A stretch of 6,520 nucleotides of DNA from Bacteroidales bacterium UBA5235 (GTDB taxonomy: Bacteria > Bacteroidota > Bacteroidia > Bacteroidales > VadinHA17), in contig DHUL01000008.1 in assembly GCA_002409145.1 (NCBI GenBank), forward strand, positions 1 through 6,520. The letters run 5' to 3'. Under the pieces are notes generated by a model. That model was given only the letters and a program-made list of their open reading frames with translations. It searched no databases and was not told where the DNA came from. Each line of letters begins with the position of its first letter. The first letter of the stretch is position 1. The position numbers and the translations under genes were made by a program. This document shows, in pieces, positions 1-6,254 of this stretch.

Positions 1-533
1 TTGCCTTCAACACGTTTCCCGGTTTGTGGATCCAGCTCAATAAGACGAATGAACCCGAAGTAGGTTCCGTAGGAACACCACAGCCGGCCGTCATTCGGAT
101 CCAGGAGAAGTCCCGGATCAATTGCATCGTTGTCTTCTATACCGTCAGACTGGGCAACCAGGATGGCTTCCGTATATTTAAAATCGGGAGATTGCGGGTC
201 GAGTGTCTTATTCCACATCGTAAGTATCCGTCCGTTATGTCCGCCTCCCAGGCCGCCGCCTGTGGCGCCATAGACTACAAGATAACGATCGCCGATCTTA
301 ATCGCATCCGGTGCGGCTCCCCCTCCGGGTCTTACTGCACCACTATTCCATGTCCAACCATCTTCCGAAATCAATCCGCCTCCGCCTGTGCCAAACGTGT
401 AGTACTTCCCTTCGCATTCCATGATTGTCGACGGATCATGAATGAAAGGCTTACCGATCTGAGCTGCCAGTGTTACTGCAAAACATACTGATAACAGGGC
501 TGTTGCGCCCATTCTAATAATTCCTATTTTCAT
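1..533 (-). CDS. GH43 arabinanase-like glycoside hydrolase, N-terminal part (cut by left edge)
   Basis: This is the first 177 residues of an exported glycoside hydrolase family 43 enzyme, closest in pattern to arabinan endo-1,5-alpha-L-arabinosidases, which cut arabinan chains. Residues 1-24 form a signal peptide ending in LAAQ. The mature part opens with FIHDPSTI, where D33 fits the catalytic base of the five-bladed propeller, followed by a KYYTFGTG blade strand. A second diagnostic segment, DAIDPGLLLDP, places D139 as the pKa-modulating aspartate, and SYGTYFGFIRLIELDP after it is typical of arabinanases. The catalytic glutamate would lie beyond the left edge. The start at 533 is supported by an AGAAGAGGAG Shine-Dalgarno sequence about six bases upstream, the strongest in the window; an ATG at 512 is a weaker alternative. 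It lies 47 bases after the preceding gene with no terminator between, so the two are probably co-transcribed. Family assignment is firm; the exact substrate (arabinan or arabinoxylan) is inferred. Confidence 0.85.
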   Translation of the reverse strand, partial: MKIGIIRMGATALLSVCFAVTLAAQIGKPFIHDPSTIMECEGKYYTFGTGGGGLISEDGWTWNSGAVRPGGGAAPDAIKIGDRYLVVYGATGGGLGGGHNGRILTMWNKTLDPQSPDFKYTEAILVAQSDGIEDNDAIDPGLLLDPNDGRLWCSYGTYFGFIRLIELDPQTGKRVEG

Positions 534-539
534 AATTAC

Positions 540-552
540 TCCTCTTCTTGTA
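540..552 (-). promoter_or_regulatory. Strong Shine-Dalgarno site of the GH43 gene
   Basis: On the minus strand the bases before the ATG at 533 read AGAAGAGGAG and then TAATT. The other genes here have A/T-rich leaders with little or no purine box, so this site fixes the GH43 start at 533 rather than 512. It would also allow efficient internal initiation if the gene is the last or a middle member of an operon. Confidence 0.55.
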
Positions 553-580
553 CTTTTAAGATCCTGATAGTTTGACTGCC

Positions 581-1315
581 TTATTTACAGGTAATAGTGA
601 GATTCTTTACCGGTTCTCCATTCTCATCGAGGAACCGGACACAGAAATCACTCATTCCCGGGCCGTTGATTACTGCTCCCCGGATTATATTCTTTCCCTT
701 ATTGAGTGTCAGTCGGTTGGATACACAGTCATCCATCACCATTCGCCTGTCTCCGGATAGCAGCACTGCTTCATTCCCGTTCAACCACCACATGGATCCG
801 GAATTTGACCCTACAGCCATCCTGACGTTTTTAATTTCTTCCGGACTGTTAACCACGGTCACCGCCCAGAAAAGCACCCCGTATGTCGGTTTATTGAGCC
901 CATAGGCGAACCGGAATAGTTTAACATTGTAATTTCTGCTGTCCAGTGCATGCCACGCAAGCTCATTGTCTCCGACTTTCACCTTTTCTCCATCCTTTGG
1001 AAGAATTGTAAACTGGTTCTGGAACCAGAGGGTATCAAAGGCTTTCCTCAGGTAGCTGTCAGTAAAGACAGTGTTGGTCCGGTTTGGCTTGTTTATCGGT
1101 TCGAGCAGCAGCCAGCGTCTGATGAAACCAAGATCATCCGGGGTCATCTTCGATTTAGTCGCCGGTGTGAAGTATTGCGCGATACTTCGTACAGTATCAC
1201 GTTTTGTAGGATCCTCCCTCTGAGTATAGGGTCTGTCCGGCTGTGCCATAAGTGCCGGTCCGGCAATAAGCAGAAAGCCCGCCGCCAGCAAAAGTGTTTT
1301 GCAATTAAGATTCAT
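581..1315 (-). CDS. Secreted predicted beta-sandwich protein of unknown function
   Basis: A complete 244-residue protein with a clear type I signal peptide (hydrophobic core at residues 8-20, likely cleavage around ALMAQ at 21-25), so it is probably periplasmic or secreted. I do not recognise an enzyme active site. A segment at 62-75 (LGFIRRWLLLEPIN) precedes a strand-rich region with WFQNQFTILP, LAWHALDS, LFRFAYGL, GVLFWAVTVV, SMWWLNGNEAV, KGKNIIRGAVING and FCVRFLDENGEPV. The run of W/F-rich strands, the WWLNG turn and the KGKN turn resemble the galactose-binding-like beta-sandwich modules found in polysaccharide-locus esterases and rhamnosidases. I therefore infer a stand-alone carbohydrate-binding or accessory module. 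It lies between the carboxylesterase and GH43 genes on the same strand. There is no strong ribosome site before the ATG (leader AAGACCTAATT). An enzymatic role, for example as part of an acetylxylan esterase, cannot be excluded. Confidence 0.8.
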   Translation of the reverse strand: MNLNCKTLLLAAGFLLIAGPALMAQPDRPYTQREDPTKRDTVRSIAQYFTPATKSKMTPDDLGFIRRWLLLEPINKPNRTNTVFTDSYLRKAFDTLWFQNQFTILPKDGEKVKVGDNELAWHALDSRNYNVKLFRFAYGLNKPTYGVLFWAVTVVNSPEEIKNVRMAVGSNSGSMWWLNGNEAVLLSGDRRMVMDDCVSNRLTLNKGKNIIRGAVINGPGMSDFCVRFLDENGEPVKNLTITCK

Positions 1316-1362
1316 AATTAGGTCTTTTCTATGTTTATATTGTCACATTTCAAGTGATAGTA

Positions 1363-1514
1363 CTATTCAAAAAACGGTACGCCTGGGACGGCATATTTCT
1401 TCAATGCTTCCTGGTTGTTATCAACAACCGTTCGGGTTCATCCGGGACTTTCATGAAACTGTCTTTCACCCAATTACCCTCATCAAATATAACTAATTCC
1501 CTGAACAGAAGTAA
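1363..1514 (-). pseudogene. Possible decayed coding fragment between esterase and beta-sandwich genes
   Basis: The 199-base gap after the esterase stop reads like protein on the same strand. Directly after the stop, 37 codons stay open in the same phase down to a TGA at 1401-1403 and include the stretches LVIFDEGNWVKDSF and MKVPDEPE. After a shift near 1428-1430, another frame continues as VVDNNQEALKKYAVPGVPFFE and ends in TAG at 1363-1365. Joined by one frameshift these give a plausible C-terminal tail of about 50 residues of some larger protein, but I do not recognise the family and no start codon or upstream part is present. A 7-bp inverted repeat with a 3-base loop (GGTTGTT / AACAACC, 1413-1429) sits next to the shift. 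It may be a deletion scar of a former gene or simply non-coding sequence with a lucky open frame. Confidence 0.35.
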
Positions 1515-2933
1515 TTATCTCGGGAATCCGCCGCCTTTGAACTCCGGCTTATCAGTCATTGTCAGGGATGCCCTGTCACCGTCAACATCAAGAACCATGA
1601 ATTGAGGATTTGCGGAGGTATAGGGTGTCCAGACTCCGTCTTCACTGCCGTTCGGATTTCCATATCCGGCGAAATTGGTCCAGAAATCGACAATCCTGTT
1701 GCTGAGTTCATCATCGCCGGCATTGAAGGGACGCCAGCTGTGCCTCAGAGAGTGGAATACATACCAGAGATCTGATGAATGGAAGGCTCCGCTTGTATCT
1801 CCAGGCAGAGGCCTGGCAAACAGGTATGCATAGGCAGGCTCACTGCTTTGTTCAGCTCTGAGTGCACAGAAATCCGCGACAGGTTTCGTCATATCTATCA
1901 TGTCATTGGCTGTGAAACCGATCATATACGGTATATCGGCAATAGCACCGGCACGGGCAACAGAGCTGAAGGTACCAGTCATAAGATAATTATCCACGAC
2001 AGGGCCCCACATTACCCTTTTTCCTGTTGCAGCAGTGTAATCAGCTGACATCTTCAGCAGGGTATCGAACGGAAGAGCACGCATCTCATCCAGCATAGTC
2101 TTGTTGAAGAAGTCCATCATAACCTTGTTGGCCAGCTGAGCAGTATCCAGCAGAATTCCCGGTCTAATGTCGCTAAGCCCGCCACCGCTCATAATTATTG
2201 CTTTGCTTATCAGGTCTTTCGACAGCGGTGAAGCGCAGAGGGACTGAACACTTCCTGCACCGGCGCTCTGGCCGAATATCATTACATTGTCAGGGTCTCC
2301 GCCAAACTGTGCTATATTGTTATGAATCCATTTCAACGCTGCCACCTGGTCCAACAGGCCATAGTTGCCTGAGACACCTTCGGGACTTTCCGCCGACAAA
2401 AGAGGATGTGAGAAGAAGCCCATTACTCCCAGGCGATAGGTAACCTGTACCAGGATCACGCCGCGTGATGCCCAGTCCTCACCGCCGTCCATTTCAGGCT
2501 CATAAGAAAAACCTTCGCGGTAACCACCGCCATGTATCCACATTGCCACAGGCAGTTTCTTTCCTGTTTTACCTGCAGCCGGAGTCCAGATATTAAGATA
2601 CAGGCAGTCCTCCGTGAAAGGCACTGAGCCGCTGGCCTGCCACTCCCTGCCGTAAAAGCTTTGGGGATCCCATGTTACCTGCGAGGCAGCATCGCCATAC
2701 TTATCTGCAATCCTCACACCTTCCCAGGGAATGACCGGCTGTGGTTCCTTCCAGCGAAGATCACCCACTGGCGGCGCAGCAAATGGAATGCCCTTATAAG
2801 CAATTATACCCTTTGTTGGTGTCTGCACTCCGGTCACCTGCCCGCCTTCAATTTTAAGAACCGGGTTTGAACCACTGCACGAGCCCAATACCAGCGCTGC
2901 AATGAACAATAGAAAAACAATCTGTCTTTTCAT
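1515..2933 (-). CDS. Type-B carboxylesterase lipoprotein (COesterase, alpha/beta hydrolase)
   Basis: A complete 472-residue esterase of the carboxylesterase type-B family, which hydrolyses carboxylic esters. In this setting the likely substrates are acetyl or feruloyl groups on plant polysaccharide, which is inference. Residues 1-18 are a lipoprotein signal with lipobox LGSC (C19), so the enzyme is probably membrane-anchored. Family marks in order: YKGIPFAAPPVGDLRW (46-61), EDCLYLNIW (108-116), the oxyanion-hole HGGG (134-137), and the nucleophile elbow GQSAGAG with S223. D344 in GFTANDM aligns with the usual acidic residue, and H385 in GAFHSSDLWY completes the triad. The typical tail FWTNFAGYGNPNG is at 417-429. 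The acid-to-histidine interval is only about 40 residues, shorter than in many relatives. No Shine-Dalgarno box precedes the ATG. It is the first gene of a leftward group with the beta-sandwich protein and the GH43 enzyme, although the 199-base gap behind it leaves co-transcription uncertain. Confidence 0.92.
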   Translation of the reverse strand: MKRQIVFLLFIAALVLGSCSGSNPVLKIEGGQVTGVQTPTKGIIAYKGIPFAAPPVGDLRWKEPQPVIPWEGVRIADKYGDAASQVTWDPQSFYGREWQASGSVPFTEDCLYLNIWTPAAGKTGKKLPVAMWIHGGGYREGFSYEPEMDGGEDWASRGVILVQVTYRLGVMGFFSHPLLSAESPEGVSGNYGLLDQVAALKWIHNNIAQFGGDPDNVMIFGQSAGAGSVQSLCASPLSKDLISKAIIMSGGGLSDIRPGILLDTAQLANKVMMDFFNKTMLDEMRALPFDTLLKMSADYTAATGKRVMWGPVVDNYLMTGTFSSVARAGAIADIPYMIGFTANDMIDMTKPVADFCALRAEQSSEPAYAYLFARPLPGDTSGAFHSSDLWYVFHSLRHSWRPFNAGDDELSNRIVDFWTNFAGYGNPNGSEDGVWTPYTSANPQFMVLDVDGDRASLTMTDKPEFKGGGFPR

Positions 2934-3089
2934 ATGTCAATCAGAAATTTATGGGTTAATAATTTGTAGAAAATATCCAATTAAGTATCTGTTCATTACC
3001 TGGTTTATTATTGCCGATTGTTTTGAAACATTAAGGTTTAAAAGAAAAAGGATGTCATGGCAGGCACCCTCTTTCCAACTAAACCTCAT
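2934..3089. other. Leader region of the esterase gene
   Basis: A/T-rich, non-coding stretch of about 156 bases between the esterase start and the broken gene to its right. It must hold the esterase promoter if that gene is transcribed on its own. I looked for the Bacteroidota-type pair TTTG and TAnnTTTG on the minus strand and found no convincing match, so no site is called. Short open frames here have no protein-like character. Confidence 0.4.
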
Positions 3090-3406
3090 CTACTGATCAA
3101 GAATCCGGATTTCTGTCTGACTCACCAGGTGAAACGGGAAAACCAGGTGACTGACATCCATTCCGGACGGGCTTGAATTTGAGATGATCTGAACCCATCC
3201 TCCAAACCAAAAGATTTTCGTTTCTCCAACCTTCAACATATCCTTTACAATTCCATGAACCACATATACCTGATCTACTGCATATTTCTCATCCGTGTGG
3301 TATATCCGTGGATCCAGGTGTGATCTTCACCAGTCAGTAAAAGTGTATTGGTCACACTTACAAAGCAAAATAAAAGCAGTTATAATTGCTTTTGTTTTTT
3401 TGTCAT
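3090..3406 (-). pseudogene. Probable broken gene for a small exported protein of unknown family
   Basis: Reading leftwards, an ATG at 3404-3406 starts MTKKQKQL, then hits TAA at 3380-3382. The same frame continues with the signal-peptide-like LLLFCFVSVTNTLLLTGEDH before stopping again. In a second frame, 74 codons from 3314 down to a TAG at 3090-3092 are open and protein-like, with DEKYAVDQVYVVHGIVKD, ETKIFWFGGWVQIISNSS and SHLVFPFHLVSQTEIRILDQ; this frame has no start codon near its beginning (a TGA lies at 3327-3329). The simplest reading is a former exported protein of roughly 100 residues disabled by one stop and at least one frameshift. The A-rich run near the ATG is a likely slippage or sequencing-error site. 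I do not recognise the family. Against this view, part of the apparent N-terminus overlaps an inverted repeat, and a 49-codon open frame from an internal ATG could in principle still be translated. Confidence 0.5.
3372..3401 (+). terminator. A/T-rich inverted repeat followed by a T run
   Basis: Positions 3372-3393 are a near-perfect 22-base palindrome: AAAAGCA pairs with TGCTTTT, with a G/T pair next to a central TTATAA. It is followed on the plus strand by G and seven T. This resembles an intrinsic terminator for plus-strand transcription, but the stem has only two G-C pairs and no plus-strand gene ends just upstream. It lies about 90 bases before the lactonase start, so it could instead be a leader hairpin or an operator. 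It also overlaps the start of the broken minus-strand gene. Confidence 0.25.
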
Positions 3407-3486
3407 AGTAATTCAAAAATCAGTCAAAAGCTGAATAAGTGCCTTTTCATGGATTATCTTAGAGTTCTTTAATACTTGCAGGTCAG
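3407..3486. other. Short divergent gap upstream of the lactonase gene
   Basis: About 80 A/T-rich bases between the broken minus-strand gene and the plus-strand lactonase gene. It is the only nearby place for the lactonase promoter. The bases TTAATACTTGCAGG end about seven bases before the ATG and loosely resemble a Bacteroidota -7 element, but the match to TAnnTTTG is poor and no site is called. The ribosome site is at best a weak GCAGG. Confidence 0.35.
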
Positions 3487-4386
3487 ATGAGAAAACTGTC
3501 ATTTATTCTTTTGTTGCAGATTTTTGTTTATCCCTCCGGTGCACAGGTGTCACAGGGACTTGAGGGATTGATTTTCAAGGGAGCACAGGTACAACTGGCT
3601 GGTTCAGGATATACCTTTACCGAGGGTCCGTCTGTATCTCGTGACGGTAGGGTATTCTTTACTGATCAGCCAGCCGACAGAATTTATGTCTGGGACCAGA
3701 AGTCAGGCATAACGTTGTTCAGGGAAGGCACCGAAAGATCGAACGGCACGTGGTTCGACCATGAGGGCAACCTTCTGGCATGCGCTGATCTGCACAACAG
3801 CATTGTTAAAATCACCCCATCAGGTGAGATCATAACCGTCTACGACAAAGGTTTCGGAGGGGTGCACCTGAACGGGCCGAATGACCTGTGGCAGGACAGC
3901 AAGGGCGGGATATACTTCACCGACCCGTATTACCGCCGTGATTACTGGGAGGCAGGGCATAAACAGGAACAGGACAAACAGGCAGTTTATTATCTGAATC
4001 CTTCCGGGGAGCTGGTACGGGTTATAGATGATCTCAGGGCGCCGAACGGAATAGTCGGCTCTCCTGACGGAAAGTACCTGTTCGTGGCAGATATCATGGG
4101 AAGGGCTACCTACAGGTATAAAATAAATTCAGACGGTTCACCCGGAAACAAAACCCTGTTTACACAGTCAGGTTCAGACGGCATGACCATAGACAAGCAG
4201 GGCAACATATACCTGACTGCAGGCAAGGTTCTGGTGTTCAACCCTGAAGGGCAGAAGCTCGGTGAGATCGGACTGCCTGAAGCTCCCACAAATGTGTGCT
4301 TCGGAGGGAAAAAGAAAAATATCTTGTTCATAACAGCAAGGACTACCGTTTACACCCTGAAGATGAAAGTAAAGGGAGTTGAATAG
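3487..4386 (+). CDS. Exported SMP-30/gluconolactonase-family sugar lactonase
   Basis: A complete 299-residue six-bladed beta-propeller of the SMP-30/gluconolactonase/LRE family. Characterised members hydrolyse aldonolactones to aldonic acids with a bound divalent metal. Residues 1-20 form a type I signal peptide ending in PSGAQ, so the enzyme acts outside the cytoplasm. The family metal ligands are all visible: E46 in FTEGPSV, N132 in LNGPNDLW, N187 in RAPNGIV and D231 in SGSDGMTID. Supporting blade motifs are GRVFFTDQP, GGIYFTDPYYRR, KYLFVADI and GNIYLTAGKV. Length is normal for the bacterial branch. It is the only complete plus-strand gene here, diverging from the esterase side and converging on the GH51 gene with 27 bases between stops. 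The arabinose-rich context suggests a pentonolactone or similar lactone as substrate, but this is inference; SMP-30 proteins are promiscuous and some hydrolyse other esters. Confidence 0.92.
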   Translation: MRKLSFILLLQIFVYPSGAQVSQGLEGLIFKGAQVQLAGSGYTFTEGPSVSRDGRVFFTDQPADRIYVWDQKSGITLFREGTERSNGTWFDHEGNLLACADLHNSIVKITPSGEIITVYDKGFGGVHLNGPNDLWQDSKGGIYFTDPYYRRDYWEAGHKQEQDKQAVYYLNPSGELVRVIDDLRAPNGIVGSPDGKYLFVADIMGRATYRYKINSDGSPGNKTLFTQSGSDGMTIDKQGNIYLTAGKVLVFNPEGQKLGEIGLPEAPTNVCFGGKKKNILFITARTTVYTLKMKVKGVE

Positions 4387-4413
4387 CCGGTTGCGATACT
4401 AAACAGGTCTTTT

Positions 4414-5913
4414 TCACTTCAGTGGAACCAGAAGCTGTGTCAGTGAATGAGCCGGGAAGGTGTACCTGATTTCATTCCCCTTGAATTTGATGTCAGCCGA
4501 GGTTACTGTTACAGGTTCTTCAGCCCTGGGATTGTCAGAGGCAGAGATTTTCCCGTTCACGACGCTGGCTGTTGCACTCCCGGTAAATTCCCCGGTCTGT
4601 AATACTATGTTACCGGTGATTTCATCTGTTTCATGCCTGTTAACCACATTCAGCACAAGGGTTTTGGCTTCATCGTTAAGGACGGCGGTAACATCGAGAT
4701 AAGGGATGTCACTGAACACATTATTGCTGTATGTCTCACAGCTTGTGCTGACATCGAGAGAAGTTCCGTGGCAATTTTTGCTGTACAGGTAGAACGCATG
4801 GAAAGAAGCATTTTTGAAAGCCCCTTCGGGTGAATACCCCGCAAGGTTTGACAGCATTGTCATATTGGCCATCTTAACAATATCTGCATTCCGGATGAAT
4901 GAGTTCAGGTGCTGTGCAACCATCAATGAAACCGTTATACTGTTCCCCCACCCTGCAGCCCACTCGTCGAATGAAATATAAACCGGCCGTTTTGAACCAG
5001 TTTTAGTCATCGACTTCAGGATAAGAGCCTTCACTGTCTCTATCTTCTTGTCAAGGTCGAGGCCGAGGCACATCATCCCTGAAAAGCTTCTGTCATCACC
5101 CAGGGCCTCAGTTGCATACCTGTGGACGGAGAGGTAATCAATCGTGCCTGTCATATGTGAGAGCACATAATCATTCCAGTCTATCCAGGCATTATCAGGC
5201 TTGTAGTTCGATGCCCCACTGGCAATAAGTTTGATGTCCTTGTCGACCCATTGCATAAGTTTTGCAGCCTCAAGGGCGAACTTAACATAGTCTTCAGCGC
5301 TCTTCTGTCCCATCTGCCACGGTCCGTCAATCTCATTCCCCAGGGCCCAGTATTTAACTTTGTAAGGTGCCTCATTGCCGTATTTTCTTCTCAGGTCAGA
5401 ATAATAAGTTCCCTTTTCGGTGTTACAGTATTCAACCCAGTGCCTCGCCTGGTCGAGGGTACCCGTCCCGGCGTTTATGCATATGAAATTCTCTGCGCCG
5501 ATGAGTTTGCAGAGCCTGGCATATTCATCAGTTCCCATATGATTTGTTTCAATCTGATTCCAGGCCAGTTCAAGCCTTGCGGGACGCTGATCCTTCGGGC
5601 CAATTCCGTCTTCCCAGTTGTATCCTGACACATAGTTTCCGCCGGGCCATCTTACGACCGGGATTTTCAGCTCGCTGACAAGCTGAATGAAATCCTTCCT
5701 GAAACCGTTTTCATCGGCAAAGGGAGAAGCAGGATCATAAATGCTTCCGTATACCACATTCATTATCGGCTCAACAAATGCCCCGTAGATGTTCGGATCA
5801 ATGGTGCCCGCCTTACGGTCGAAATCGATTTTTATCACTGCGTTAGCCTGCGAAAACAGGTTCCCCGAAAGGGTGAGGATAATGCAAACTAAGAAAACAA
5901 GCAGCTTTTTCAT
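4414..5913 (-). CDS. Exported GH51 alpha-L-arabinofuranosidase
   Basis: A complete 499-residue glycoside hydrolase family 51 enzyme, which removes terminal alpha-L-arabinofuranosyl residues from arabinan, arabinoxylan or arabino-oligosaccharides with retention of configuration. Residues 1-22 are a signal peptide ending near LFSQA, so it is probably periplasmic, whereas many GH51 enzymes of other phyla are cytoplasmic. The (beta/alpha)8 catalytic domain shows IYGAFVEP (42-49), VRWPGGNYVSGYNWEDGIG (87-105), the acid/base glutamate E194 in WALGNEIDGPWQMG, SVHRY (262-266) and the nucleophile E317 in ISFDEWAAGW. From about residue 385 onward a strand-rich C-terminal beta-sandwich ends in HSLTQLLVPLK, as usual for the family. 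No residue expected in the active site is missing. There is no Shine-Dalgarno box before the ATG (leader AACTGATATC). It is transcribed away from the right-edge lipoprotein gene across a 341-base gap. The family call is firm; the preferred polymer is not visible from sequence. Confidence 0.96.
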   Translation of the reverse strand: MKKLLVFLVCIILTLSGNLFSQANAVIKIDFDRKAGTIDPNIYGAFVEPIMNVVYGSIYDPASPFADENGFRKDFIQLVSELKIPVVRWPGGNYVSGYNWEDGIGPKDQRPARLELAWNQIETNHMGTDEYARLCKLIGAENFICINAGTGTLDQARHWVEYCNTEKGTYYSDLRRKYGNEAPYKVKYWALGNEIDGPWQMGQKSAEDYVKFALEAAKLMQWVDKDIKLIASGASNYKPDNAWIDWNDYVLSHMTGTIDYLSVHRYATEALGDDRSFSGMMCLGLDLDKKIETVKALILKSMTKTGSKRPVYISFDEWAAGWGNSITVSLMVAQHLNSFIRNADIVKMANMTMLSNLAGYSPEGAFKNASFHAFYLYSKNCHGTSLDVSTSCETYSNNVFSDIPYLDVTAVLNDEAKTLVLNVVNRHETDEITGNIVLQTGEFTGSATASVVNGKISASDNPRAEEPVTVTSADIKFKGNEIRYTFPAHSLTQLLVPLK

Positions 5914-6254
5914 GATATCAGTTAAGTTTTATTGGTTGAACAGATGTTATTGATTTAGGATAATTCAGTGGCAGTATATTTTGCAGTCAGTTCTCAGTCA
6001 TAAACAGCCTTCAATGTAATCAGAATCCGGAAACTTCCTGTCCGGGGCATGGGAAAAAATCTCATAATCCTTTCACTTTTCTGCCTTTTGCGTTATAAAT
6101 AAATCATTCCTGACATTTAACTGACAAATGCAGGTACTGCTGATTATATTTCAACCCCGGGTGTTAGATCTGCCGCCATTTTTCCATTATCTTTCCATAC
6201 ATATTAAAACAGAGCTACAATCACCTGAAGAAAAACTCTCCAAAAGATCCGTTT
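5914..6254. other. Divergent intergenic region between GH51 and right-edge lipoprotein genes
   Basis: This 341-base A/T-rich stretch must contain the start signals for both flanking genes. I found no coding remnant on either strand. Two pairs of short direct repeats have an 11-base period: CAGTCA at 5984-5989 and 5995-6000, and CTGACA at 6110-6115 and 6121-6126. That is the spacing of one helical turn and could suit a regulator dimer, but six-base repeats are weak evidence. A small inverted repeat CCGGA / TCCGG lies at 6027-6045 without a T run. No promoter matches the TTTG/TAnnTTTG pair well enough to be called; TATATTTTGC at 5975-5984 is a near miss on the plus strand. Confidence 0.4.

Noticed and set aside
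24..491. A 155-codon open frame on the plus strand.
   Set aside because: It lies antisense to the GH43 gene, whose minus-strand frame shows signal peptide and catalytic motifs; the plus-strand translation has no recognisable features.
950..1321. A 123-codon plus-strand open frame opposite the beta-sandwich gene.
   Set aside because: It is antisense to a gene with a clear signal peptide and strand pattern, and its own composition (many R, C, S and isolated K) looks like a shadow frame.
1357..1366. Perfect 10-base palindrome ATAGTACTAT upstream of the beta-sandwich gene.
   Set aside because: Several palindromes of this length are expected by chance in a window this size, and no second copy or promoter context supports an operator.
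1413..1429. Seven-base-pair hairpin with a three-base loop behind the esterase gene, considered as a terminator.
   Set aside because: No T run follows on either strand, and a hairpin of this size is expected by chance a few times in the window.
2902..3096. A 64-codon plus-strand open frame at the esterase start and leader.
   Set aside because: It overlaps the esterase N-terminus in antisense, lacks a ribosome site and has no protein-like pattern.
4387..4435. Possible bidirectional terminator between the convergent lactonase and GH51 genes.
   Set aside because: Only a weak stem (CAC / GTG with a bulge) can be drawn, and the T run lies on the wrong side for plus-strand termination.
5251..5628. 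A 125-codon plus-strand open frame inside the GH51 gene.
   Set aside because: It is antisense to the GH51 catalytic domain, whose acid/base region is intact on the minus strand.
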